Shown piece by piece: positions 1 to 8,322 of a stretch of DNA of 51,489 nt; positions within the stretch are counted from its first letter, which is position 1; every line of letters starts with the position of its first letter. The notes under the pieces are model-generated. The model was not told the DNA's origin and searched no databases. It was given only the letters and a program-made list of their open reading frames with translations. Both the position numbers and the translations under genes were made by a program. The DNA is from Candidatus Gastranaerophilales bacterium (GTDB lineage Bacteria; Cyanobacteriota; Vampirovibrionia; Gastranaerophilales; Gastranaerophilaceae), in the NCBI GenBank assembly GCA_900769355.1, contig CAAGGG010000054.1:1-51489 (forward strand), written 5' to 3'.

Positions 1-192
1 GCTTTGGCAACGAAATTTGAGGACAGAAAAAAATACTATGATGAATATCAGGCTATCGTTTATGACGAAAAACCTTTGATATACATATATTCGCCGATAA
101 GAATTGTCGCATTGAGAAAGAAATTTAAAAATATCTATCCGACAAGCCTCGGTGGGGTTACACATAATATTGAGGAAATATGGAGGCAGTGA
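1..192 (+). CDS. ABC transporter substrate-binding protein, family 5 (C-terminal fragment)
   Basis: The frame is open from the first base of the window, so this is the 3' end of a gene that begins upstream; it ends at TGA 190-192. The roughly 63 visible residues read like the C-terminal tail of a periplasmic peptide/nickel-binding protein of the DppA/OppA type, with the sequence EKPLIYIYSPIRIVALRKK followed by a tail ending in NIEEIWRQ. The strongest support is context: two permease genes of the same transporter class follow on the same strand. The binding protein would capture oligopeptides or a related solute outside the membrane and pass it to the permeases. The ligand cannot be named from this piece. 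Confidence 0.75.
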   Translation, partial: ALATKFEDRKKYYDEYQAIVYDEKPLIYIYSPIRIVALRKKFKNIYPTSLGGVTHNIEEIWRQ

Positions 193-306
193 GTGGTGCG
201 TAGTGAATGGGGAATAGTACTTTTCGGTACTTCGTACAAAATAATATTTCTATTTGTAATGGTCTACTCACCACTCACTATTCACTACTCATTAGAAAAA
301 TAACGT
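193..306 (+). repeat. Imperfect inverted repeat rich in CACTCACTATTCACTA-type sequence
   Basis: The 114-bp gap between the binding-protein gene and the first permease holds an imperfect palindrome. A GTGAGTGGTG-like arm near 190-215 faces a CACCACTCACTATTCACTAC arm near 266-290, with a second hairpin (GGTACTTCGTAC) between. The same kind of TTCAC-rich sequence appears inside the coding start of the pilin-like gene at 13490. The gap sits inside an apparent operon, so a transcribed hairpin could attenuate or stabilise the mRNA; that is inference. Confidence 0.55.
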
Positions 307-1284
307 ATGCAAATAATAAAATACATCATAAAACGAATACTACAAACCATACCACTGCTTATAATCGTGTCATTGATAAGCTTTTTTATCATTCGCTTGT
401 CGCCTGTCGATCCGTTGGCAGAATTGCGATTAAACCCCTCTGTTTCAAAAGAAACTTTGCAAAAAGAAACGGAAAGATTGGGTTTGGATAAACCGATTAT
501 TGTTCAGTATGGCAAATGGGCAAAATCGTTTATTAAAGGTGATTTGGGAGTTACTTCAAACGGAGAACAGGTTAGTACAAAGTTGAAAGAGCGAATTCCA
601 AACACCTTGCTTTTGACATGTATTGTAATCTTTTTGTCTTGGGCAGTTGGCGTTCCGTTGGGAATTCTTGCGGCTGTGTATTGGAAGTCGCCACTGGATA
701 GGATTTTGACAGTCTTGACAAGTATCGGAATGGCAATTCCTTCATTTTTCTTTGCGGTGTTGCTGTTGATTTTTGCTGTAAAAACCGGCTGGTTTCCTGT
801 CGGTGGACTCACAAGCTCAAATTTTTTAGAAATGAGCTTTGGGCAAAAAGTTTGGGATATTACACACCACCTTGTTTTGCCGGTGACGGTTTTGTTTACG
901 CTTTCACTTGCCGGATTACAAAGGCAGATGAGAGCAAACTTGCTTGACGTTATGGATAGTGACTATGTGAAATTCGCGAGAGCAAAAGGTTTGAGCGAGT
1001 TTAAGGTTATATTTAAACACGCATTGAGAAACGCTGTTAATCCGCTAATTACCCTTTTGGGCTTTGAGTTTGCAGGTCTTTTGAGTGGGGCGGCTTTAAC
1101 GGAATACGTTTTTCAGTATCCTGGGCTCGGACGTTTGATTTTGGAAGCGGTTTTAAAATCCGATATAAACCTTGTTATGGCGTCATTGATGATGGGTGCT
1201 GTAATGTTGATTGTCGGAAATTTGATTGCAGATATTTTGCTTATAATTACTGATCCCCGTATCAGAGAAGGAAGTCAGGCATGA
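307..1284 (+). CDS. ABC transporter permease, DppB/OppB type
   Basis: This is an inner-membrane permease subunit of a peptide/nickel-type ABC importer, 325 residues, the usual length for DppB/OppB. The N-terminus YIIKRILQTIPLLIIVSLI is the family's first membrane segment, followed by the conserved SPVDP region. At least five more hydrophobic segments follow. The cytoplasmic ATPase-docking (EAA) loop is visible near residues 228-250, containing ARAKGLSEFKVIFKHALRNA. The ATG overlaps no other gene, and the stop overlaps the next permease start by 4 bp (ATGA), a sign of translational coupling. The ATPase subunits are not in the window. The substrate is unknown; peptides are the common default for the family. 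Confidence 0.93.
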   Translation: MQIIKYIIKRILQTIPLLIIVSLISFFIIRLSPVDPLAELRLNPSVSKETLQKETERLGLDKPIIVQYGKWAKSFIKGDLGVTSNGEQVSTKLKERIPNTLLLTCIVIFLSWAVGVPLGILAAVYWKSPLDRILTVLTSIGMAIPSFFFAVLLLIFAVKTGWFPVGGLTSSNFLEMSFGQKVWDITHHLVLPVTVLFTLSLAGLQRQMRANLLDVMDSDYVKFARAKGLSEFKVIFKHALRNAVNPLITLLGFEFAGLLSGAALTEYVFQYPGLGRLILEAVLKSDINLVMASLMMGAVMLIVGNLIADILLIITDPRIREGSQA

Positions 1285-2348
1285 TAAAAGACTTAATTAA
1301 ACAACTCTGGAAAGATAAATTTGCAAGAATCGCGCTTGTGGTGCTTGGTGTGATTTATTTTGCGTTGTTGTTTGCAGATTTTATCGCACCTTATACAAAA
1401 GATTTTTCTGATAGAACAATGGCTTATGTTCCGCCATCAAAGATTTTTACGATTGATGAAAACGGTAAGTTCTCAAAGCCTTATACATATAATTACAAGC
1501 GAGAATTTGATGCACAGGAACTCAAAATTGTTTATACGCTTGACAGAAGCCAAAAACATTATGTTAAATTCTTTGCTAAGGGACAAAAATATAAGTTTTT
1601 GGGGCTAATTCCGATGAAACGTCATCTTGTAACAACAGATGAAAGCGGGCGACTATATCTTCTTGGAACAGATATTAACGGACGTGATGTTTTTTCAAGA
1701 ATTCTGTTTGGTGGAAGAATTTCGATGACAATCGGATTTCTTGCATTGTTTGTTTTGTTCCCGATTGGACTTTTGTATGGTGGAATTGCAGGGTATTTCG
1801 GTGGAAAAACTGATATGATTATGATGAGGTTTGCAGAAGCCGTTATGTCTATTCCAAGTTTTTATTTGTTGATAATTCTTGCCTCAATTTTGCCGTCAGG
1901 CATGACGAGTGTTCAACGATTTATGTTGATTGTTGTAATCCTCGCGCTTATTGGGTGGGCAGGGTTTGCAAGAGTGGTTCGCGGAATGGTTTTGTCTATT
2001 AAAAATCAGGAATACATTCAGGCTGCAAAGTCAATCGGGGCTTCTCGTTTGAGAATAATTGTGAAACATATTTTGCCTCAGACAACGAGTTTTGTGATTG
2101 TTGCAATGACTTTGTCTGTTCCGTCGTATATTTTGTCGGAATCAGGTTTAAGCTTTTTGGGGCTTGGAATTCAACAGCCTGATGCAAGTTGGGGAAATAT
2201 GCTCAAAGAGGCTCAGGAATACACAAATATTATTTATAGACCTTGGCTTTTGACTCCCGGATTTTTAATTTTTATTGCTGTGTTGGCATTTAATTTAATT
2301 GGTGATACAATTAGAGATATTCTTGATCCGAAAAGCAAGACAAGATAA
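1281..2348 (+). CDS. ABC transporter permease, DppC/OppC type, with long extracytoplasmic insert
   Basis: This is the second permease of the transporter, 355 residues. The EAA loop near residues 243-265 contains YIQAAKSIGASRLRIIVKHI, and the C-terminus has the typical FNLIGDTIRDILDPK ending. Between the first membrane segment and the conserved LGTDINGRDVFSRILFG block there are roughly 80 extra residues (about 45-125), rich in Lys, Tyr and Phe. Short DppC proteins have only a brief loop there. Longer loops are known in some OppC homologues, so this is a variant rather than a fusion. It starts inside the stop of the upstream permease and is presumably translated with it. Confidence 0.92.
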   Translation: MIKDLIKQLWKDKFARIALVVLGVIYFALLFADFIAPYTKDFSDRTMAYVPPSKIFTIDENGKFSKPYTYNYKREFDAQELKIVYTLDRSQKHYVKFFAKGQKYKFLGLIPMKRHLVTTDESGRLYLLGTDINGRDVFSRILFGGRISMTIGFLALFVLFPIGLLYGGIAGYFGGKTDMIMMRFAEAVMSIPSFYLLIILASILPSGMTSVQRFMLIVVILALIGWAGFARVVRGMVLSIKNQEYIQAAKSIGASRLRIIVKHILPQTTSFVIVAMTLSVPSYILSESGLSFLGLGIQQPDASWGNMLKEAQEYTNIIYRPWLLTPGFLIFIAVLAFNLIGDTIRDILDPKSKTR

Positions 2349-2388
2349 GCAGCTAAACAGCTAGGAAGTTAGGCAGCTAGGTTATTAG
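2349..2388 (+). repeat. Five 8-bp tandem units (GCAGCTAA-like)
   Basis: Directly after the permease stop the sequence can be read as five successive 8-bp units: GCAGCTAA, ACAGCTAG, GAAGTTAG, GCAGCTAG, GTTATTAG. The period is exact and the unit is degenerate. A similar 8-bp periodic run occurs at 13352-13383. No gene is visible in 2349-2510 apart from this run and the hairpin at 2427. Confidence 0.6.
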
Positions 2389-2426
2389 ATGCGAAGAGAC
2401 TAAGTCTTTATTAATTGTCTACAGAG

Positions 2427-2455
2427 GTAGGTTGGGGTTTCTCCCCCAACATCAT
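2427..2455. repeat. GTAGGTYGG hairpin repeat, copy 1
   Basis: GTAG is followed by a 7-bp stem (GTTGGGG 2431-2437 with CCCCAAC 2444-2450) and then ATCAT. The same frame of GTAG + stem + CATT/TCAT is found at 34251 and 34294, each with a different stem. It lies between the permease operon and mgtC, and could work as a weak terminator or processing hairpin. No T-run follows. Confidence 0.6.
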
Positions 2456-2510
2456 GGGAATAAAAAACTGCCTCTACTCTCAACTCAATATCTGTAAAGA
2501 AAGGAATTAG

Positions 2511-3239
2511 ATGGAAAGTTTAGGTTATATATTTGATATAAATTTGGTTATAAGAGTTTTATCGGCTCTGCTGTTGGGCTTTACAATAGGTTTGGAACGT
2601 GAAATTACCAATAAATATGCAGGTTTGAGGACAAATATTTTGGTTTGTCTTGGTGCTTGTATCTTTACAATAATTTCAATTTACGGGTTCCCGACATTTG
2701 CGGCTGGTGATAACGTAATTGTTTCACAGGCTACAGGTGTGAGGGATACGGCTCGAATTGCGGCGCAAGTGGTCACCGGTATCGGGTTTATCGGTGGTGG
2801 AACTGTTTTAAGACATGGAGCAACTGTTTTGGGTTTGACAACTGCTGCTACTCTTTGGGTTTCCGCAGCTGTTGGTATGGCTTGTGGAGCCGGAATGTAT
2901 GGGTTAGCTCTTGTGGCAACGGTTTTGTCTATTATGGTTTTGGTATCTGTTAGATTGTTCGAGAAAAATATTCTTGTATCAAGCACAAAAAACACAAAAC
3001 GTTTGAAAATGAGTATTTCTTGCTTGAATGAAAATTCTAATGCAATTTATGATTACATAATTGAAAATTGCCAACATTTGAGAGAAATTTCAAAGAAATT
3101 GAATAAGCAAGATGATAATATGACAAAAATCAATGTTATCCTTGACTTTGTTGGGCGTAATCCTATTCAAAATCTTTACAAAGACTACCAAAAACTTGAA
3201 GGAATTGAGTCAATTTCTATCCAAGAAGTTGTGGATTAG
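2511..3239 (+). CDS. MgtC/SapB family membrane protein
   Basis: This 242-residue protein matches the MgtC family. It has an N-terminal bundle of membrane segments with the hallmark LLGFTIGLEREITNKYAGLR near residues 21-41, and RIAAQVVTGIGFIGGGTVLR near 80-100, then further membrane helices to about residue 150. The C-terminal 90 residues are soluble and probably the ACT-like domain found in longer family members. MgtC proteins are linked to growth under low magnesium and to modulation of the F-type ATP synthase; the role here is not shown by the sequence. RBS AAAGGAAT precedes the ATG. The gene converges with the next one, the two stops being only 3 bp apart. Confidence 0.9.
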   Translation: MESLGYIFDINLVIRVLSALLLGFTIGLEREITNKYAGLRTNILVCLGACIFTIISIYGFPTFAAGDNVIVSQATGVRDTARIAAQVVTGIGFIGGGTVLRHGATVLGLTTAATLWVSAAVGMACGAGMYGLALVATVLSIMVLVSVRLFEKNILVSSTKNTKRLKMSISCLNENSNAIYDYIIENCQHLREISKKLNKQDDNMTKINVILDFVGRNPIQNLYKDYQKLEGIESISIQEVVD

Positions 3240-3242
3240 TAT

Positions 3243-6200
3243 CTAAATTTTCTTGTATTTGTCTAATAAGTTTGATTTTTTTGAGTCTACACTTTTTGAA
3301 ACAGATTGCTCATCAGCTTTTGTTTCAATTTTTTGCGCAACTGTTTCTTTCGGTTCAATATCAGCATAATATGCAGGATCTTCAAGAGATTCCATTGCCT
3401 TCATTACACCGAGTCTGCCGGCTTTCAATTGCATATCTGCCATAATTGCTTCTGCAAGATATGTGATTCCAATCGTGAATGCTGCCCAGCTAATACCTGC
3501 CGCTGCTAATGCAGTTCTTAATTGTGGAGTAATAAATATGCTTGATAATTTGCCACTTGTCATTAATTTAATCATTTCATCAGGGCGTTTGTTGAATTCT
3601 TCGACAAGCTTTGATGTGATTTTGTCGAGTTCTTCTTTTGGCAAGTTTTCAAAGACTTTTTGAACTTTAGGAATCATTCCTAACATCATGTTTTTAGTCA
3701 TACTTGACATGTGTAGTCTTTCTTCGGCAAATGTCGCAAATTCTTCCGGTGTCATTTTTTCAATAAATGTTTGATATTTGGCAAGGAATGCTTTTGGACT
3801 TGCAATATTGCTTGCGATGCCGAAAGCGTCTTTGAATGTAGCGTTTTTAATTCTGTTTCCGACTGCTTTTGCTAAATTCATTGCTTCATCAGGTAAAATT
3901 CCAGCTAATGTCGGAAGTTCTTCCGGTTTAGCAATTGCTCCGTTAGCTTGAGGATTAAGGAATGATTTAATGTTGAATTGTGAGCCTTCGCTCAAGCAAG
4001 CGTTGAATTTTTCTTCCCCTAAAATACGTTTTAGCAAATTGATTGTTTTGGCGTTTAGAGGAACTAATCCGTTTGATTTTTGGGCCATTTCTTCAAGTTT
4101 TGCAGATAATTCTCCTAATTTTTCTGACAAATTTGAACTTTTTATAGCTTCAATTACTCCATGAAGTTTTGGGCTAAATAAATAAACAGTATTTGCAAAT
4201 TCTTCACTTGTTGCCAATTCTAGGGCTTTTCTTGCTTTTTCCGCTTGTTCAGGAGAAATGTTTTTCGGATTAAGCATCATGTCTAAAATTTGAGCTCTTA
4301 ATTCAGGCGTCATATTTATAGATTTTTTGGCTTTTGTGCCCCAGCCATGAGTCATTACATTAAAGAAGTTGTCTATGTCTGCTTTTTTTAGGTTAAGACT
4401 TGGATTTGCTTCAGTTATCTTCTTTAAAGTGCTTTTCAAGTTGTATAGAAAATCAATTTGTTCTTTATCGGAAAGCTTTTTAAAACTTTCAAGTTCTGTT
4501 TTTCCATTTGAGAACATTTTACTGAAAACTTCAAGCATTGGATCTTTTTGTAAGTCAATGTCTTTCAAAAGAGCTGCCATTGGTTTGTTTTTGCCTGTAT
4601 TAACGTTATCAAGAACAATTGAAACATTGTCTTCAACGTGTCCGAGGTATTTTTTGAACCATTTTTTCTGCATCAAGTTTGATGTGTTGCTTAATTTAGT
4701 AACGACTTTGTCAAGAAGTTTTGCGCCTGTAATTTTTCCGCGAGCAACTTGAACAAGTGTGTAAATAACGGGGGAAACTCCTAATGCCATTCCCGCATAT
4801 TGAATAAATGGTTGAGCAATTTCTGTTGCTGCTTCCATAGATTCCGAGTAAACTTGTGAATTGTCGTCAACTTTTTCAAACGTATTGAATAGTTTTCGTT
4901 GCAAGTTTTTAGCTTCTCGAAGTTGTTCCGGTGTTATATCTTGCTTTTTCAACAAATCTTTTAGAGCTTGTTTTTCTTTGTATTCTGTCTTTTTATACTT
5001 GTTGTAAGCAAAATATTGCTTCATTACATTTGGAAGGAATAGGGCGTATTCCTTGAATTTGTTAGGTTTTTTATCTGTCGTTTTTACATCTTGAACTTCT
5101 TCATAATCGTCTTTTGTATAGCCGATAAAGTTTTCAGGATTTTTTTCAAGTTCGCGTTTTGCAGTGAATCGACCTGCACGAGCTGCTGATTTTTGAAGTT
5201 TTAAGCCAATAATAGCTCCGGCAATGCCGGTTAGTACAAAGCCAAATGCCCCGAATATCCATTGTTTCCCGACTCTGTTTGCGAACATAGTTGCTGTCAT
5301 ATCTTTAAATGATTTTTCAATTTCTTTTTTGCCGCCTGAATTTTTTATATCTTCCATCATTGAGTTTGCAAACCGTGCCCATTTAGTATGATGTCTAAAG
5401 CCTTTTAGTTTTGGATCTTTTAGTGCTTCGTACAATTTTTTAGTTTCTTCTGAACCTACTTTATTAATTCGATTTTCGACAAATTTATCAAAAACTTTTA
5501 ATTTGTTTAGAACCCAACCTGTTGCAGCACCAATTGCACCGCCTAGGAACGGAGTGCCGTTAATTAATACGTTTGCCGCGACTTCCATATTTTCAGAATT
5601 CTTTTCTGCTTCGTTGTTAATTATGCGGACAGTTCTTTGGATAACTTCTTGGTCTTTTTCTGCTTGAATACGTTCTTCCGGAGTTAATTCGCGAGTAACT
5701 TTTTGTGAGTTATCTTCTCTTGCGGCTTTGTCGTTTTTGTATGCTTTATTATCTTTGATAATATTGTAGATTGATTTGAACATACCTGATTGAAGTTTTG
5801 ACTTTTTGTCTTTTTTAGTCAATTCAGGGTGTTCTGCAAGTTCCTTTTTCGCTGCCTCAATTTGTTCCGGCGTGTAAGTTACAAATTCTTTTGGATCTTC
5901 AAGAACTTTTCTTGCTTGATAACGTGCGATTTTTGAACTGTCTGTCTGTAGTTTAGCTTCATAAATTGTTGATGCAATAAATAAACCGACGGTTCCGAGC
6001 ATTGCAAGTCCGTGAGCGTAGCCGGCTCCTTTAAGGTATTTAATCATTTGTTTTTTACCGGCTTTTTTGAACGCAGTAAGTTCTTTTTTAAGTTCAGGAT
6101 CTTGAATTCTTCTAATAGTTTTTTTATCTGTAATTCGTTCAAACATGCCTAGTGGCTTGTTAGTGTTTTTAAGATCTTCTGCAACCCTTTTTTCAAGTTC

Positions 6201-6566
6201 CTGATATTTTTCTGTTTTCCTGATGTTTGAGTCAAAGTTTAGAAAGCCCAGTACGTCTTTTTTAGATTTCGTTTTAAACGCAAGCCAGTTAAGCCCAAAT
6301 AGACCAGCAAGCGTTGCAAGTTGGGATAATGGGTCAACTGCGGTTTCAACGTTTTCCGCAACATTTTCAGAATGGTTATCCATAACATCAATAACATCAA
6401 TAATTGTGTTTCCATATTCTTTTGCTTTTTGGAGTTCTTCCGGTGTGTGTTGACGTCTTTTTGCAAGTTCTTCACGCTGTGCGTTTTCGTTGCGTTGATT
6501 GTCTTCCCATTTTTTGAAATTGCTTCTGTTTTTAGTTACCTGAGATAGCGAGTTGAAAAAATCCAT
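3243..6566 (-). CDS. Large membrane protein with three internal repeats, unrecognised family
   Basis: I do not recognise a named family. The 1107-residue protein shows a threefold internal duplication. Each unit begins with a basic helix and a T-P-E-E/Q-x-(x)-x-A motif (residues 41, 295, 545). Next come an (N)S-E-N/S-M-E-A-A-like segment (65-75, 323-331, 569-580) and a hydrophobic segment (about 82-97, 338-353, 586-606). A second hydrophobic segment (183-201, 436-455, about 1018-1037) leads into an R-x-(x)-A-(K)-R-x-LE-x-P tail (222, 472, 1061). The third unit carries about 400 extra helical residues. Two hydrophobic stretches per unit suggest a multi-pass membrane protein; there is no signal peptide. 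The RBS AAGGGA precedes the ATG. Nearby genes at 9430 and 11203 encode similar membrane proteins with KK-rich loops. Confidence 0.8.
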   Translation of the reverse strand: MDFFNSLSQVTKNRSNFKKWEDNQRNENAQREELAKRRQHTPEELQKAKEYGNTIIDVIDVMDNHSENVAENVETAVDPLSQLATLAGLFGLNWLAFKTKSKKDVLGFLNFDSNIRKTEKYQELEKRVAEDLKNTNKPLGMFERITDKKTIRRIQDPELKKELTAFKKAGKKQMIKYLKGAGYAHGLAMLGTVGLFIASTIYEAKLQTDSSKIARYQARKVLEDPKEFVTYTPEQIEAAKKELAEHPELTKKDKKSKLQSGMFKSIYNIIKDNKAYKNDKAAREDNSQKVTRELTPEERIQAEKDQEVIQRTVRIINNEAEKNSENMEVAANVLINGTPFLGGAIGAATGWVLNKLKVFDKFVENRINKVGSEETKKLYEALKDPKLKGFRHHTKWARFANSMMEDIKNSGGKKEIEKSFKDMTATMFANRVGKQWIFGAFGFVLTGIAGAIIGLKLQKSAARAGRFTAKRELEKNPENFIGYTKDDYEEVQDVKTTDKKPNKFKEYALFLPNVMKQYFAYNKYKKTEYKEKQALKDLLKKQDITPEQLREAKNLQRKLFNTFEKVDDNSQVYSESMEAATEIAQPFIQYAGMALGVSPVIYTLVQVARGKITGAKLLDKVVTKLSNTSNLMQKKWFKKYLGHVEDNVSIVLDNVNTGKNKPMAALLKDIDLQKDPMLEVFSKMFSNGKTELESFKKLSDKEQIDFLYNLKSTLKKITEANPSLNLKKADIDNFFNVMTHGWGTKAKKSINMTPELRAQILDMMLNPKNISPEQAEKARKALELATSEEFANTVYLFSPKLHGVIEAIKSSNLSEKLGELSAKLEEMAQKSNGLVPLNAKTINLLKRILGEEKFNACLSEGSQFNIKSFLNPQANGAIAKPEELPTLAGILPDEAMNLAKAVGNRIKNATFKDAFGIASNIASPKAFLAKYQTFIEKMTPEEFATFAEERLHMSSMTKNMMLGMIPKVQKVFENLPKEELDKITSKLVEEFNKRPDEMIKLMTSGKLSSIFITPQLRTALAAAGISWAAFTIGITYLAEAIMADMQLKAGRLGVMKAMESLEDPAYYADIEPKETVAQKIETKADEQSVSKSVDSKKSNLLDKYKKI

Positions 6567-6635
6567 AATTTCCCTTAAATTTTTCCCTTATATAGACATA
6601 AAGGATTGGAAATGTAGATTATTGCTAAATTGTAA

Positions 6636-7292
6636 CTATTTGTAAAGAGGTAAAATTATTTCAAATACTGTTTTTTCGGGTGTTGACTCAGCAAGTTGTA
6701 AAATAGCGTTTTGAACTTTTAAATTATTTGCACAAATATGCAAGCCGAGCCCTGATCCGGTTGGTTTTGTGGTAAAACCTTCTTCAAATATCGCTTTTTG
6801 TTTCTCTTTAGAGATTGCTTCGCCGTTGTTGGAAATTTTTATATGAGCTTTGCCGTCAGCCAATTGCAATGAAATTCGTATTTTCCCTTCTTTAGAAATC
6901 GCTTCAATTGCGTTTTTGATAATATTTACTATGCAAGCTAAAAATTTGTTTTCATCAATATAAACATTCGCATCTGTTTGTAGGTCAGATGTAATTTTGA
7001 TGTCTTTTTCACAAATATAAACTTGCGAAAGTTTAATCCCTTCTTCCAAAATCTTTTTAATACTATAAATTTTAGGAGAAAAATTATTCAATGATTTTAA
7101 GTCAAGAAGGTTGTTATTCATTATTTTTAGTGATTTGTTAATGCAATTTAGGGCATTTTCTATCGAAGAGTTTTTAATCCCTTCTTTTTCGAGATTTTTC
7201 CTGATAATTTGTGTATAAAGTTCACAAATTGAAAGATGATTTCTCATCTCGTGTGCTATGCATCTTGATTGCTCATAAATAATTTCGTTCAT
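6636..7292 (-). CDS. Soluble sensor histidine kinase
   Basis: This short kinase has about 218 residues. It has a dimerisation/phosphoacceptor helix right at the N-terminus (CIAHEMRNHLSICELY, phosphoacceptor His near residue 14) and a HATPase_c domain. The N-box is NIIKNAIEAISKEG and the G-box TKPTGSGLGLHICANNLK. There is no membrane segment and no recognisable sensor domain, so the signal must come through a partner or through the dimerisation helix. An upstream GTG at 7298 in the same frame is possible; I chose the ATG because the AGGTGA sequence fits as its RBS. It lies 74 bp downstream of the response-regulator gene on the same strand and is the likely cognate kinase. Confidence 0.85.
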   Translation of the reverse strand: MNEIIYEQSRCIAHEMRNHLSICELYTQIIRKNLEKEGIKNSSIENALNCINKSLKIMNNNLLDLKSLNNFSPKIYSIKKILEEGIKLSQVYICEKDIKITSDLQTDANVYIDENKFLACIVNIIKNAIEAISKEGKIRISLQLADGKAHIKISNNGEAISKEKQKAIFEEGFTTKPTGSGLGLHICANNLKVQNAILQLAESTPEKTVFEIILPLYK

Positions 7293-7366
7293 AATCACCT
7301 ACATTAAAGGCCCAGCTCACGAATGGGCTGAACCTTTACATACCTAATTAGTATCAACTTTTGTTA

Positions 7367-8062
7367 TTAAACAGCCATTTTTGCACGTTTTCTTTTGCCA
7401 AAGCCGTTATTAAGAGCGTACAAAACAGCTTGTGTTCTATCATTTACTTGAAGTTTTTGGAAGATATTGTTTACGTGAGTCTTAACAGTAGTTTCAGAGA
7501 TAAATAGTTGTTTTGCAATAGTCTTGTAGTTATTACCCTGTGTGAGAAGATCTAAAACCTCTTCTTCTCTTGCTGTTAAATATGTAAGAAGGTTTTCTTC
7601 CTCTTCTGCAACTTCTTGTTTGAACGACTGTTGAAAATATTCAAAAAATCTTGATGTAAGAGCTGTTGGAAGATAAACTTTGCCTGCTGCAACTTCGTCC
7701 ATTGCATAAATCAATTGAGCTGAAGCCATTGTTTTAAGCACATAACCTTTTGCACCAAGCTTCATTGCTCTAAAAATCAAATCAGCATCATCATAAGCAC
7801 TTAAACAAATAACACGAATTCCAAGTTCTAATTTTTCGATTTCTTGTAAAACTTGTAGTCCGTCTTTTTCTGGCATGTTTACATCTAGTAAAATTAAATC
7901 AGGGCGATACTTTTTAGCAAGATTAATTCCAAGATTTGCACTTGTTGTTGTGCCAACAACTTCATAACTGCTTTCAAGTGTAATTAATTCTTTGACACCT
8001 CTTAAATGATCCGCGTTATCATCGATTAATAATACCCTTGACTGTCTTTTGAACTCTCTCAT
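7367..8062 (-). CDS. NarL/FixJ-type response regulator
   Basis: This is a two-domain DNA-binding response regulator of 231 residues. The receiver domain has the acidic pair Asp14-Asp15, phosphoacceptor Asp60 in LILLDVNMPEKDGL, Ser88 in VICLSAYDD and Lys110 in GYVLKTM, so all phosphotransfer residues are present. A linker leads to a LuxR-type helix-turn-helix starting LTAREEEVLDLLTQG and including ISETTVKTHVNNIFQKL. An AGGGAGA RBS lies just upstream of the ATG. The kinase gene downstream makes a transcriptional pair. Target genes are unknown; the 260-bp divergent region shared with rmuC is a natural place for autoregulation, though no operator is obvious. Confidence 0.93.
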   Translation of the reverse strand: MREFKRQSRVLLIDDNADHLRGVKELITLESSYEVVGTTTSANLGINLAKKYRPDLILLDVNMPEKDGLQVLQEIEKLELGIRVICLSAYDDADLIFRAMKLGAKGYVLKTMASAQLIYAMDEVAAGKVYLPTALTSRFFEYFQQSFKQEVAEEEENLLTYLTAREEEVLDLLTQGNNYKTIAKQLFISETTVKTHVNNIFQKLQVNDRTQAVLYALNNGFGKRKRAKMAV

Positions 8063-8290
8063 TTTTATCTCCCTATTTTTTGTTCCCTCACTACACTATA
8101 AATACTACTCTGTTTAGAGGGTTCTTTCCATACATGTCCTGATTGATATTGATATGTTGAGGGTTTGAGAATTTGTCCTACATCTTTGGATTTATTTATT
8201 GCCTCAATCATGCTCTACACCATGCTTTCAGAAATTTGACCGCATGGTTGAATTAAAATTTAAACTAATCTTTTTAGTCTAATCTGCTTG

Positions 8291-8299
8291 TGGTATAAT
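8291..8299 (+). promoter_or_regulatory. Extended -10 promoter for rmuC
   Basis: TGGTATAAT is an extended -10 element (TG-n-TATAAT) 24 bp before the rmuC ATG, with the RBS GGAGGG at 8312-8317. No strong -35 is seen, as is usual for extended -10 promoters. The remaining divergent region 8063-8290 shows no gene. Confidence 0.6.
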
Positions 8300-8322
8300 A
8301 TACTTATTCATGGAGGGTATGT

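Noticed and set aside
207..491. Possible 94-codon gene upstream of the first permease
   Set aside because: It overlaps the permease gene in another frame, starts in the palindrome and has low-complexity Thr/His/Tyr content derived from the repeat.
3243..3300. Terminator between mgtC and the 1107-residue gene
   Set aside because: The stops are 3 bp apart and no hairpin with a T-run was found around them.
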